Positions 8,115 to 16,311 are shown, counted from the first letter of the stretch. The stretch is 64,000 nt of DNA from Plebeiibacterium sediminum (GCF_026013605.1 NZ_JAPDPJ010000001.1:124001-188000); one strand, 5' to 3'. Numbers and translations are program-made. Notes: generated by a model from the letters alone, not told the origin.

Positions 8115-8993
8115 ATGGACTTTTTTCAATATATAGATGAGTTTCGCAAATATATTCAGATACCGGCTTCTGTAAAGTTGGAAGCTTTGGATCCATCATT
8201 CAGACCTGCAAAACGTAAAATTATAAACCTTATAGGTAAGGCTACTTATACTAAGATTAAAGATGCATACACTTCAGAAAGTGAGGATGAAACTTTAAAA
8301 GAAGCTATTGAATACGTACAGGCTGCTCTTGCTAATATGATGCATATTGATTATTTCAAACTGAGTGCTTCCGAACGTAATTCCACTGAAAATAAGATGT
8401 ACAAGTATCAGGAGGACCAAACAATCGAAATTAATATTTCAAACACCTGGACAGAACTTGACAATCTTCTTGAAATATTGGAAGCCAACAATACTGTATT
8501 CCCAGATTTTGAAAACACAGACGCATATAAAGTCAGGGATAAACTCATATTTAAAAATGCTCGTGAGTTTGATAAAGAATACGGGATTGACGAAAGTGCC
8601 TATTTCTATATGCGAACCGTGTATATTCAATATGAGGTTATTACTGATGTGCTTACAAAAAGAGGTGTTGATATTGAATCAATAAATCAGGATGAAAAAT
8701 ATGAATATGCCGTAAAAAAATCATTAGCATACGAAGTAATGGCCAGAGCTTGTAAGCAATTCGATTATCTTGAATTACCTAAAAGTTTGCGAAATGACAT
8801 GTATAACGAAATGCGCAAACGAGATTTTAAGCAATCCACATCTATAAAAGAAGAAATCTTTCAACAGCTACACAATAAAGCATATGACTACTTACTTGAT
8901 GTTGAAGATTGGATCCAGAAACAAAATGCAGGAACATACGAAGTGCCAGAAGATGTAAATAGCGAAGACAATAAATTCTTTTTTACAACATGA
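8115..8993 (+). CDS. Phage head-tail connector-like protein (DUF6712-like, tentative)
   Basis: A 292-residue, mostly helical protein that starts 2 nt after the portal gene and overlaps the next gene by 4 nt. It resembles proteins found after the portal gene in other Bacteroidota phages, which I tentatively place in DUF6712. An N-terminal segment (residues 1-90: IPASVKLEALDPSF, then a helix pair) looks like an adaptor or connector fold. A connector or structural role is inferred from position. Confidence 0.5.
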   Translation: MDFFQYIDEFRKYIQIPASVKLEALDPSFRPAKRKIINLIGKATYTKIKDAYTSESEDETLKEAIEYVQAALANMMHIDYFKLSASERNSTENKMYKYQEDQTIEINISNTWTELDNLLEILEANNTVFPDFENTDAYKVRDKLIFKNAREFDKEYGIDESAYFYMRTVYIQYEVITDVLTKRGVDIESINQDEKYEYAVKKSLAYEVMARACKQFDYLELPKSLRNDMYNEMRKRDFKQSTSIKEEIFQQLHNKAYDYLLDVEDWIQKQNAGTYEVPEDVNSEDNKFFFTT

Positions 8994-9988
8994 CAGAAAT
9001 AGTATTAAAAGACAAAACGTATTTTCTTCCTGAAAAATGGGAAGAACTTACTCCGGATCAGTACTTGTTTTTATTAGATCTGCTCAACGACTATATACAC
9101 AATAAAATTACGGCAAACATAGTGGCCATTAATTTTGCTATGTATGTATTGAAGATTAAAAGGCCTCGCTTTATGTCTCCAAAACAAAAAGAGGTGTATT
9201 ATGAAAACCTAGCATGGTTAGGTGATAGAGCTGCATTCTGGTGGGTTGTGGAATATGAAAAACCAGAGGTTTTAAATAATGTGGATCCGGAATTAAGACG
9301 AAAGCTTAAAACCACACTTCCGGAAGACCTACCACAGACTCCAGAAGTAAGAGTGATTTCAAGGTATAAATATTGGTTAGAGCCTGATTTTGTTTTCTGC
9401 AGTAACCTTATGCCTACTTTAAATAAGAGTATAGGATATAGATTCAATATGGATGATGGCCTCTTAAGTTCATCATTATCTGCAGGTCAGTTTAGTGATG
9501 CGATGACCATCTCACAACAATATGGCACTGCTAAAAAAGAGGATCTGCTAAATTTACTTTGCGCCATACTTTACCCGGTACATGGGAATTATAAATTTGA
9601 AAAAGCCCAGGAACATGCTGTTTCCTTTAAAAAACTAAGTACACACCATAAACAAGCTATTTATATAAACTTCAAAGGTATTCTTACTTTCATTACTCAA
9701 CGAACCAAATTTGCCATATTATTTAATGCTCCTAAAAAACAAGGTGAATCAACTATTAAAGAAGAAAAGATCACTATAGGATTTAATAAGAACATTTACA
9801 CCTTATCCAAAAACGGTTATGGTGATACAGAGCAATTAATGAAAGTTAACCTGGTTACTTTTCTGGATTTACTACTTAATGAGTTAATCGATGCCGTTAA
9901 GAGCATGCAAAATATGGAGATGGAGTTAGATAAAATACTATCAGCTACAGGCCTTAGTTTATCACAACTTAAACTTATAACCTCATGA
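8990..9988 (+). CDS. Phage structural-operon protein, unknown function
   Basis: A 332-residue protein without recognised motif. The N-terminal half is rich in Trp/Tyr/Leu (PEKWEELTPDQYLFLLDLL), reminiscent of proteins that pack against head or tail components. The last 60 residues are helical (ELIDAVKSMQNMEMELDKIL). It is embedded in the portal operon by 4-nt overlaps on both sides, so its production is likely coupled to that of connector proteins. Confidence 0.5.
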   Translation: MTEIVLKDKTYFLPEKWEELTPDQYLFLLDLLNDYIHNKITANIVAINFAMYVLKIKRPRFMSPKQKEVYYENLAWLGDRAAFWWVVEYEKPEVLNNVDPELRRKLKTTLPEDLPQTPEVRVISRYKYWLEPDFVFCSNLMPTLNKSIGYRFNMDDGLLSSSLSAGQFSDAMTISQQYGTAKKEDLLNLLCAILYPVHGNYKFEKAQEHAVSFKKLSTHHKQAIYINFKGILTFITQRTKFAILFNAPKKQGESTIKEEKITIGFNKNIYTLSKNGYGDTEQLMKVNLVTFLDLLLNELIDAVKSMQNMEMELDKILSATGLSLSQLKLITS

Positions 9989-10536
9989 ATGATCAATTAA
10001 TACTGGACTTAATTACATACTTTACAAAATTCCCGGCTCTGGATGGAGTTTTAAAATGCTTCAATCGTAAATCTTCTTCTATTTCTGGATATGACGCTTT
10101 AAGAACACAATTACAAAATTTAGAAGTTCATTCATTACAACAGGATATAAAAGACTTTGTAATTGGAGTAAATGAAGACGTTGTTACACGAGCAATAAGT
10201 GATATCAATAATATTTACATGTTTGTTGATTATGGCTCTATTGATATTGACAGGGATAATCTTATGCGTGAAAACGGAAGTTTTAATATTGCTGTAACTG
10301 TAGCAATGCCATATCATAAAAACGAACTCGACTGTATGGAGGATATGCTAATAGCTAAACAAACACTTGATTTAATAAAGGCAGTTAGAGACCAAATGAA
10401 AGAAGATCAGAAATGCAATCCTTTTGTTAAAACCCTGTCTTTCCCTCAAGAAATTGCACCCTGGTATTCAAGGTTATTTCATAATTCTACTGGATGGACT
10501 ATGGTATTTCAAAAACAGGGTATTGAGTTGGTGTAA
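9985..10536 (+). CDS. Phage neck or tail-terminator-like protein
   Basis: A 183-residue protein that closes the portal operon. Its small size, alpha/beta pattern (helical start, then strands at about residues 70-105 and 165-183) and its place after connector genes suit a tail terminator or neck protein. The final segment (GWTMVFQKQGIELV) looks like a closing beta hairpin. No motif proves this. It is followed by an AT-rich gap with the promoter and operator of the accessory pair at 10663. Confidence 0.45.
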   Translation: MNDQLILDLITYFTKFPALDGVLKCFNRKSSSISGYDALRTQLQNLEVHSLQQDIKDFVIGVNEDVVTRAISDINNIYMFVDYGSIDIDRDNLMRENGSFNIAVTVAMPYHKNELDCMEDMLIAKQTLDLIKAVRDQMKEDQKCNPFVKTLSFPQEIAPWYSRLFHNSTGWTMVFQKQGIELV

Positions 10537-10584
10537 AAAAATATTATTATTTATATATTATTTAAAATTTATTTAAAAAAATCA

Positions 10585-10624
10585 GTTCAAAATTGAACAA
10601 ACATAGTTTAATTTTATACTTTTG
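10585..10624 (+). promoter_or_regulatory. Host-type promoter with overlapping palindromic operator
   Basis: A TTG at 10593-10595 is followed after 21 nt by TACTTTTG at 10617-10624 (TAnnTTTG match). The TTG lies inside the inverted repeat GTTCAA-AA-TTGAAC (10585-10598), so a repressor bound there would cover the -33 region. The gene start is at 10663. Confidence 0.6.
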
Positions 10625-10662
10625 TTATATAAATAAAGTCAATTTGACACAGAGAGTTAGTC

Positions 10663-10815
10663 ATGAAAACAAATAACGACATACGCCAAAAGAAGATTTC
10701 TAGTGTTTTGAAAAAAATCATGGATGATAAAAAAACGTTGGAAAAACACATCTGTTCTGGTAAACCAGTAAGTATGTTAAAAGAAAAAGGATTCAAATTT
10801 GTTACGCCCGTATAA
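10663..10815 (+). CDS. 50-residue protein upstream of a DUF6169-like gene
   Basis: Short, Lys-rich protein (50 residues) with a helical start and the C-terminal pattern MLKEKGFKFVTPV. It follows a host-type promoter with a palindromic operator and overlaps the next frame (TTG at 10799) by 17 nt, so the two products are likely translationally coupled. Candidates are an autoregulating antitoxin or a small partner protein; there is no recognisable DNA-binding motif. ATG at 10663 is the only sensible start. Confidence 0.6.
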   Translation: MKTNNDIRQKKISSVLKKIMDDKKTLEKHICSGKPVSMLKEKGFKFVTPV

Positions 10816-11275
10816 TTACATTAATCTAGGCGATTATTACACATTCACTACAGACAACGATTTAGAATACACAGTTACTTTTAAAGATCTATCAGATAAT
10901 CTCAATACTCATGGAAAATATCAGGTAGTTGATTTTTCATTTTTTTGCGTTAATAAACCAATAAAAATGAAACATGATCCTAAAGTATCCATTACATTAT
11001 TAGATTTAGTATATAATTTCTTTACAAAAAATGAATATGTATTACTATTTGTTTGCGATGTAAGTGATGGTAAAGGCCGATGTAGAAAAATAACATTTAA
11101 TAAGTGGATTAATCAAACTGGACTTATTAAAAATATTGCCTCAAAGCATGATTCCTCATTTATGGAATTAGGTGTTGATTATTGTAGTTTAATTGTAAGC
11201 AATAGTCATCCTATGAGAGAAGAAATCATTGACGATTTTTACAAAGGAGATTTATTTTATATATCCGATAAATAA
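10799..11275 (+). CDS. DUF6169-like accessory protein
   Basis: A 158-residue protein, best start TTG at 10799 because no ATG occurs before residue 57. The pattern PYNYINLGDYYTFTTDNDLEYTV at the N-terminus, a central region ending in VLLFVCDVSDGKGRCRKI (about residues 82-99), and a tail resembling SLIVSNSHPMREEIIDDFY recall DUF6169, a Bacteroidota family of unknown function. It overlaps the 50-residue gene and ends in a strong terminator, forming a closed two-gene unit between structural operons. The family call is from memory of its pattern, not a search. Confidence 0.55.
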   Translation: MLRPYNYINLGDYYTFTTDNDLEYTVTFKDLSDNLNTHGKYQVVDFSFFCVNKPIKMKHDPKVSITLLDLVYNFFTKNEYVLLFVCDVSDGKGRCRKITFNKWINQTGLIKNIASKHDSSFMELGVDYCSLIVSNSHPMREEIIDDFYKGDLFYISDK

Positions 11276-11306
11276 AAAAAGCCCGCTAATCAGCGGGCTT
11301 TTTTAT
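11274..11306. terminator. Bidirectional terminator between convergent accessory genes
   Basis: Stem AGCCCGCT/AGCGGGCT with loop AATC, an A tract before and a T tract after. It serves the plus-strand gene ending at 11275 and the minus-strand gene ending at 11329. Confidence 0.92.
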
Positions 11307-11328
11307 TTATACTACTTCAAAGCATATT

Positions 11329-11514
11329 CTATGCATTTCTTAATGCTTGAGTTTGTTTATTTAGCTTCTCAATATAATCTTTTAATGCTACTTCAAAGCA
11401 TTCTAACTTTTTAGGTTTTATCCCACTTACTTCTTTAAATTTTTCAAGAGCTGTATCAAACTCTTCCATTAACTCTGTTTCAACCTTAAAACTAACCTGT
11501 ACTTTATCACTCAT
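11329..11514 (-). CDS. Small ribbon-helix-helix-like protein
   Basis: A 61-residue protein that begins with a strand-like segment (KVQVSFKVETELMEEFDTAL), followed by two helices ending in YIEKLNKQ. This matches the layout of small ribbon-helix-helix regulators and antitoxins. The start is preceded by a host-type -7 box (CAAATATA on the plus strand at 11530-11537, reading TATATTTG on the minus strand). It is divergent from the KilA-N gene and convergent with the DUF6169-like gene. No toxin partner is next to it on the same strand, so a solitary regulator is more likely. Confidence 0.5.
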   Translation of the reverse strand: MSDKVQVSFKVETELMEEFDTALEKFKEVSGIKPKKLECFEVALKDYIEKLNKQTQALRNA

Positions 11515-11529
11515 ATTAATCTTTTTTTA

Positions 11530-11537
11530 CAAATATA
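11530..11537 (-). promoter_or_regulatory. Host-type -7 box of the ribbon-helix-helix gene
   Basis: Reads TATATTTG on the minus strand, 16 nt before the start codon at 11514. Confidence 0.55.
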
Positions 11538-11580
11538 ATATAGATTCCTCTTAATTTCATATAAATTTATTTAATTTCTT

Positions 11581-11611
11581 TTGGATGTTTTTAGTTTTTT
11601 TCGGATGTTTG
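11581..11611 (+). promoter_or_regulatory. Direct repeat and promoter-like elements before the KilA-N gene
   Basis: GGATGTTT occurs at 11583-11590 and again at 11603-11610, a 20-bp (two helical turns) period. A TTG at 11581-11583 and GATGTTTG at 11604-11611 also stand 20 nt apart like a -33/-7 pair, one base off consensus. The repeats may be binding sites for a regulator. Confidence 0.4.
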
Positions 11612-11641
11612 TGGAAGTATTAATTTTTAAAATGAATAAAT

Positions 11642-12223
11642 ATGAATACAATTAAGATTTATGGAGGTACAGAAGTTACTTTTGATTCTTTTACCACGAT
11701 GGACAATTTAATGGTAAATGCCACTCAAATGGGAAAGGCATTCTCTAAAAGAGTTCATGATTTTTTAAGACTAGATTCAACACAACGATTTATTGAGGTT
11801 CTTGAAAAGAAATATGGCAATAATAATTCTCAGAACGGGAATTCCCGTTCTGAAACATCATCTAATGTTTTAATAATATCAAATGGAGGAAGAAACAATG
11901 GAACATGGATGCATCGACTATTGGCATTAAAATTTGCAGCTTGGATTGATCCTGAGTTTGAATTATGGGTTTACGAAACTATTGAAGAGATTTTATACAC
12001 ATATTCTAGGGAACAAGATGAATCAATTCAGAGAACAGTGTTGATTCAGCATGAACTTAACGAAATGGAAGAAAAGGCAGATAAATCAGGAGAAGATTTT
12101 GAGCAATACATTGAATTAAAGAACAAACTTGTTTACGAAAGAACTTTAAGAGCAAATGCAACTCGTAGAAGATTCAGATCTATCTATAAGCATTTAAAAG
12201 AAAACGAGGTTTTTCCTAACTAA
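11642..12223 (+). CDS. KilA-N domain protein
   Basis: A 193-residue protein with a KilA-N-type DNA-binding domain at about residues 1-115: MVNATQMGKAFSKRVHDFLR near residues 24-43 and GTWMHRLLALKFAAWIDPEFELWVYETI near 87-114 are the family's two conserved blocks. The rest is a charged helical tail. KilA-N proteins are common in phages; those studied act in DNA-related functions or anti-repression, but the role here is unknown. It is divergent from the small ribbon-helix-helix gene and preceded by a direct repeat. A multi-hairpin non-coding stretch follows. Confidence 0.85.
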   Translation: MNTIKIYGGTEVTFDSFTTMDNLMVNATQMGKAFSKRVHDFLRLDSTQRFIEVLEKKYGNNNSQNGNSRSETSSNVLIISNGGRNNGTWMHRLLALKFAAWIDPEFELWVYETIEEILYTYSREQDESIQRTVLIQHELNEMEEKADKSGEDFEQYIELKNKLVYERTLRANATRRRFRSIYKHLKENEVFPN

Positions 12224-12227
12224 ACAA

Positions 12228-12340
12228 AGTTCAAGACTCAGAAATGAGTCTTGAAAATCATTTTCAAAAAGACGCACGTCTTTCTGAACTAAAATAAAAA
12301 TCCCCCGGGTCAAACGGTGCAGCGAACACCTAACCGGGGG
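12228..12340. ncRNA. Structured intergenic element with several hairpins (candidate regulatory RNA)
   Basis: The gap holds: a 10-bp perfect hairpin with a GAAA tetraloop (TCAAGACTCA 12231-12240, TGAGTCTTGA 12245-12254); TGAAAA-TCA-TTTTCA at 12252-12266; AAAGAC-GCAC-GTCTTT at 12268-12283; outer arms AGTTCA (12228-12233) and TGAACT (12285-12290) that would close them into a multibranch fold; then CCCCCGG (12302-12308) with CCGGGGG (12334-12340) enclosing GGTG/CACC. The arms AAGAC and GTCTT occur twice, so competing folds are possible. On the minus strand the last hairpin is followed by TTTTTATTTT, like a terminator. Confidence 0.5.
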
Positions 12341-12368
12341 ACAGTTTATAAATAAACACTATAAAGAT

Positions 12369-12608
12369 ATGAAAAATGCTCAAATTGTTCGGGATGTTAC
12401 AATTGATTTAACTCCCGAAATAATACAATCAATAAGTAAAATAGATGATAAAGAAATAAGTACAGCTATCCTTAGCCATATAAGAACGGATAGTCAAAAA
12501 TTAAAGATTACCAGGCACAAGTTTAAAAAACTTGTTGGCCTAGCTCATTTGCTCAATTTACTAGTCATACAAGGTAATGACTTCATAATAGAGAGTTTTA
12601 ATAATTAA
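12369..12608 (+). CDS. Small accessory protein, unknown function
   Basis: A 79-residue protein with an N-terminal strand-helix segment (VRDVTIDLTPEIIQSI) and a C-terminal hydrophobic stretch (LVGLAHLLNLLVIQG). It follows the structured element and ends just before a strong terminator, so it is an independent accessory unit. No motif recognised; it might be a small regulator whose level is set by the upstream RNA element, which is speculation. Confidence 0.5.
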   Translation: MKNAQIVRDVTIDLTPEIIQSISKIDDKEISTAILSHIRTDSQKLKITRHKFKKLVGLAHLLNLLVIQGNDFIIESFNN

Positions 12609-12616
12609 TATCAATT

Positions 12617-12645
12617 AGCCCCGCTAAACTTAGCGGGGCTTTTTC
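12617..12645 (+). terminator. Rho-independent terminator closing the accessory cluster
   Basis: Eleven-base-pair stem AGCCCCGCTAA/TTAGCGGGGCT followed by TTTTTC. Its T tract leads directly into late-promoter copy 4. Confidence 0.93.
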
Positions 12646-12647
12646 TT

Positions 12648-12683
12648 TGTCCTTTCCTCCATAATTTACTAATCCCTTCTTTG
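12648..12683 (+). promoter_or_regulatory. Bipartite phage promoter motif, copy 4
   Basis: TGTCCTTT at 12648-12655, 20 nt, CTTCTTTG at 12676-12683, then 4 nt to the ATG at 12688. It restarts transcription right after a strong terminator. Confidence 0.65.
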
Positions 12684-12687
12684 TTGC

Positions 12688-13101
12688 ATGCTTAGTCAAG
12701 AACATAAGAAGGGGCTTTTAGTTAATAGAATTGTATCCATCTTAGATACTACTGGAGAAAATGTGCTTAAACAACAATTAAGTATTGCTCGATCTTCATA
12801 CAACCGCCGTTCAGGATCTTTATTCAGTAAGCTATCCCAAAAGTCATATTCGGTAAAAAATAAAACCGTTAATCCTTCACTTGTAATTGACTATCCTAAA
12901 CACATCCGCTTTCTGGATATGAAACTAAATGGGAAAGGTATTCCCAAAGAAACCTATGCTCCCATTTATAACAAGCCATTGTATGGTTTCATTTTCGGAT
13001 ACGCCTACAAACAATTGCGCTATGGTCTTAGTGCAAATATTAGCGATGCATTTATTGATCCACTAGAAAAAGCTTTTGAAGCAAAAACAATATGGGTATA
13101 A
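12688..13101 (+). CDS. Phage tail-operon protein, unknown function
   Basis: A 137-residue protein, basic in its first half (SSYNRRSGSLFSKLSQKS), with a Tyr-rich C-terminal part (YAPIYNKPLYGFIFGYAYKQLRYGLS). It starts 4 nt after the second box of late-promoter copy 4 and overlaps the tape measure gene by 10 nt. Genes in this place often encode minor tail or head-tail completion proteins; no diagnostic motif is visible. Confidence 0.5.
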   Translation: MLSQEHKKGLLVNRIVSILDTTGENVLKQQLSIARSSYNRRSGSLFSKLSQKSYSVKNKTVNPSLVIDYPKHIRFLDMKLNGKGIPKETYAPIYNKPLYGFIFGYAYKQLRYGLSANISDAFIDPLEKAFEAKTIWV

Positions 13102-16100
13102 CAAAGGATATCATAGAAGCCGAATTTCGCACCAAAGGAGGAAGCCAGGTGCAAAAGGATATGAGCGAAGTGCAAAAGAATATTGCACTTATTACCAATG
13201 AAAACGACCGTTTAAGAATTGCTAAAGCAAAACTTGAAAGTCAAAACAAAAAGGGCTCAAAAGAGTGGAAAGAAGTTACTTCTAAACTTAAAGAAAACAA
13301 TAAACAACTTGGTATAAATAAAGCTAGGTTAAAAGTATTAGAAGGACAAATGAAGGTCACAGATATGTCTTCTAAACAATTAAAAGATCATATCTATAAA
13401 CTTAACAGAGAATTAGCTAAAACAAATAAGGAAGTTCTACCTGACAGATGGAAAAGACTTAATAACGAGTTAAATAGTGCAAAAGCTCAGTTTAGTAAAA
13501 TGACTGGCAAAACAAAACAGGCTCAAGGTTCCATGGGTAAACTTAAGGGCATAGCTTCTTCTTTATTACCTGCATTTGGTTGGGCTGCACTAATAACTGG
13601 TGCAATTGCCTTTGGTAAAAAAATGTTTTCCCTGGCTCAACAGACTCAAAAATACAGACAACAAGTACAAAAACTTACAAGCTTACAAGGAAAAGAACTC
13701 GCAAATACAACAGCTTCAATTTCGGCTTCTGCAAGAACTTTTGAAAAAGAAGTTAGTGATATGGCTATTGCTAACAATGTACTTGCTAAATCCTTTAAAA
13801 TATCTAATCAAGAAGCTCAAGATTTAATTGATAAAGGTTTTATTGCTGGAGCTGATGCTAATGGTGAATTTCTTGATCAAATAAAAGAATACCCTGCGCA
13901 GTTTAAAGCTGCCGGATTATCAGCAGAAGAATCAATAGCAATAATTACTCAAAGCGTTAAAAGCGGAGTGTTTTCAGATAAGGGTGCAGACACTATAAAA
14001 GAGGGAACCTTACGCTTACGAGAAATGACTAATGCAACAAAAGAAGCATTAGATGGTATTGGCATTAGCTCTAAAGATATGGAGCAAAAGCTTAAGAGTG
14101 GTACAATTACTTACTCTCAAGCAATATCAATGGTTGCTAAAAAGCTGGGAGAGCTTCCTCCTCAATCTGCAGAAGTAGGTACCGCAATAGCTGATATTTT
14201 TGGAGGTGCGGGAGAAGATGCAGGTCTTGAATATTTAAAATCTCTGTCAAATATTGGCGATGGCCTAGATGATTTAATTGAAAAAACAGGAGAAACTGCA
14301 ACTGCCCAAAGTCAATTGCTTGAGGCTAATAAAAAGTTAGAGAAAGCCTGGAGCGATCTAATAGGAACAGGTACAAGTTCCATTGATTCATTGACAGCAA
14401 GCTTTAAAATGTTATTAGCTGATGCTTTAACAGGACTTGTTGAAAAGATGAATGAAATAAGCACGTGGTTCAAAGATACATACAACGATAGTCGACCATT
14501 CAGAATAGCCATTCAATCATTTTTCTTTGCATGGAATAGTGTTATTAATTCTGTTAAAGTCAATTTAAAATTAGTATGGGATTCGCTCACTGATGGCACC
14601 AAATTAATGTTATCACTTTTTACTTTTGATAAAGATAAAATACAAGGAGCCTTTCAAGATCTTAAAAATGACTACAGCGAAAATTTTAAAACGTTTGGTG
14701 CTGATATGGCAAATGATTTTCAAAAAGCCTACGAAGAAGCAATGAACGGTAAGTTTGATATTCCTGACCCAACCTTAGAAAACAGTAATAATTCATCAAC
14801 AAATAAAAATCAAACAGTCATAACAGACCAACCAGATACATCTAAACCTGATTATACTAAACAGCTAAAAGACCTCGAAAAACGCCACAAAGCCAACCAA
14901 AACGCACTAAAGAAAAATCTATTAGAGCAAAAATTTACCGAAGACGAATATAGAGGTGCATCACTTCAGGAAGAGATCAATTACCTGGAGGATAAAAAGA
15001 CTTTAATAGCTCTTAAAGGTGAAGATATACTTGATATCGAAAGTCAGATTTATGACAAACGATTAGAGCAACACAAGGAATTCCAATCCATTATTGATGA
15101 TCTGGATAAGGAGGATATTGATAACCTTTCTGATGAAGATGCTAAAAGGCTTGAAGCCATTACCAAGCAAATAAACGATAATGTTGAGAATGCTCAAAAA
15201 CGTTTGGATGCTGCAAAGCAAAATATATCTGCAGGCCGACAAGTAAACCTATATAAAAACACAAATGCGGATGGTTCCGTAAATCAAGGCTATTTCGATG
15301 AGTTAACAGCTCAGGAAAATGATGATTTCGAAGAGAAGAAAGCTGCTCTTCTGGATCAACAAACTGAGCTAAAGATGGATTTAAGCAACCAAATTGAGTT
15401 GCTTGAAATCGAACACCAACAAAGGTTAACCGATATTGTAAGGCAAGCTGAAGATGAACGTAGACAAATACGCGAAGCTCAATTTGCTCAAGCTCAAGAT
15501 ATTTTAAATAGAACAGGAGAAGTCTTTAATTCGCTTTCCGGTATATATGAAGCTTCAAAAGAACGCGAACTTGCTGCAGCCGAGGGCAACGAAGAAAAGC
15601 AAGATAAGATTCGTAAAAAATATGCAAAAAAAGAACAGGCTTTAGCTGCAAGTATGGCAATGATAAACGGTGCTACAGCAATAATGAACGTTTGGGCAAA
15701 AATGACACTTCCCTACCCTGCTGCAGCTATTTACGGAGCCATACAAACCGCAGCAATTGCAGTAACAACAGCAGCACAAATAAGCAAGATTAACTCTTCC
15801 GGTTATGCGGATGGTGGTTATACTGGTTCCGGAGGAAAATACGAACCTGCAGGAGTAGTTCATAAAGGTGAGTTTGTGAGTAGTCAGGAGGCTGTTGGCA
15901 ATCCAACGGTTAAGCCAGTACTTGATATTATAGATGCAGCTCAAAAAAATGGTACAATAAGCACCCTTGATTTAGGACAGCTAATGAATAAACCTTTCGC
16001 TGCAGGTGGTTATGGAACATCTCAACCGGCACAATCAACACCACAAGCTCCGGTTATGACAGTACCAAAAGAGTTTTACGATATCATGCAGCAAACTTCA

Positions 16101-16217
16101 GATGCAGTAACAGAACTAAGAAAAAAAGGAGTTGTAGGTAAATGGGACTGGCAAGACTTTAATGAAGGAAAAACAAAAATGGAATCCCTTGAATCCGATG
16201 TAGGTCTAACCGACTAA
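13092..16217 (+). CDS. Phage tail tape measure protein
   Basis: Sets tail length and is ejected with DNA. The 1041-residue product has a long N-terminal coiled coil (residues 10-150), hydrophobic segments at about 157-180 (LLPAFGWAALITGAIAFG) and in the 850-905 region (ATAIMNVWAKM, AAAIYGAIQTAAIAVTTAAQ), more coiled coil at about 580-820, and a Gly-rich C-terminal part. Size, alternation of coiled coils with hydrophobic helices, and position before tail fibre genes are typical. By the one-residue-per-1.5 angstrom rule the tail would be near 150 nm. Unusually, it is far from the chaperone-like pair at 1654. Confidence 0.92.
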   Translation: MGITKDIIEAEFRTKGGSQVQKDMSEVQKNIALITNENDRLRIAKAKLESQNKKGSKEWKEVTSKLKENNKQLGINKARLKVLEGQMKVTDMSSKQLKDHIYKLNRELAKTNKEVLPDRWKRLNNELNSAKAQFSKMTGKTKQAQGSMGKLKGIASSLLPAFGWAALITGAIAFGKKMFSLAQQTQKYRQQVQKLTSLQGKELANTTASISASARTFEKEVSDMAIANNVLAKSFKISNQEAQDLIDKGFIAGADANGEFLDQIKEYPAQFKAAGLSAEESIAIITQSVKSGVFSDKGADTIKEGTLRLREMTNATKEALDGIGISSKDMEQKLKSGTITYSQAISMVAKKLGELPPQSAEVGTAIADIFGGAGEDAGLEYLKSLSNIGDGLDDLIEKTGETATAQSQLLEANKKLEKAWSDLIGTGTSSIDSLTASFKMLLADALTGLVEKMNEISTWFKDTYNDSRPFRIAIQSFFFAWNSVINSVKVNLKLVWDSLTDGTKLMLSLFTFDKDKIQGAFQDLKNDYSENFKTFGADMANDFQKAYEEAMNGKFDIPDPTLENSNNSSTNKNQTVITDQPDTSKPDYTKQLKDLEKRHKANQNALKKNLLEQKFTEDEYRGASLQEEINYLEDKKTLIALKGEDILDIESQIYDKRLEQHKEFQSIIDDLDKEDIDNLSDEDAKRLEAITKQINDNVENAQKRLDAAKQNISAGRQVNLYKNTNADGSVNQGYFDELTAQENDDFEEKKAALLDQQTELKMDLSNQIELLEIEHQQRLTDIVRQAEDERRQIREAQFAQAQDILNRTGEVFNSLSGIYEASKERELAAAEGNEEKQDKIRKKYAKKEQALAASMAMINGATAIMNVWAKMTLPYPAAAIYGAIQTAAIAVTTAAQISKINSSGYADGGYTGSGGKYEPAGVVHKGEFVSSQEAVGNPTVKPVLDIIDAAQKNGTISTLDLGQLMNKPFAAGGYGTSQPAQSTPQAPVMTVPKEFYDIMQQTSDAVTELRKKGVVGKWDWQDFNEGKTKMESLESDVGLTD

Positions 16218-16255
16218 GAACTGCATACAGTTAACTGAAAACTGAAGACTGATTT

Positions 16256-16291
16256 TGTCCTTTAACACCTAATCCTAAACAACCATTTTCG
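16256..16291 (+). promoter_or_regulatory. Bipartite phage promoter motif, copy 5
   Basis: TGTCCTTT at 16256-16263, 20 nt, CATTTTCG at 16284-16291 (second box one base off the CAnnTTTG pattern). Gene start at 16312. Confidence 0.55.
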
Positions 16292-16311
16292 TACTAAACA
16301 AAGCAATTCAA

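Noticed and set aside
12302-12340. G/C-rich hairpin as a plus-strand terminator
   Set aside because: No T tract follows on the plus strand; the T-rich side is on the minus strand, where no gene is seen to need it.
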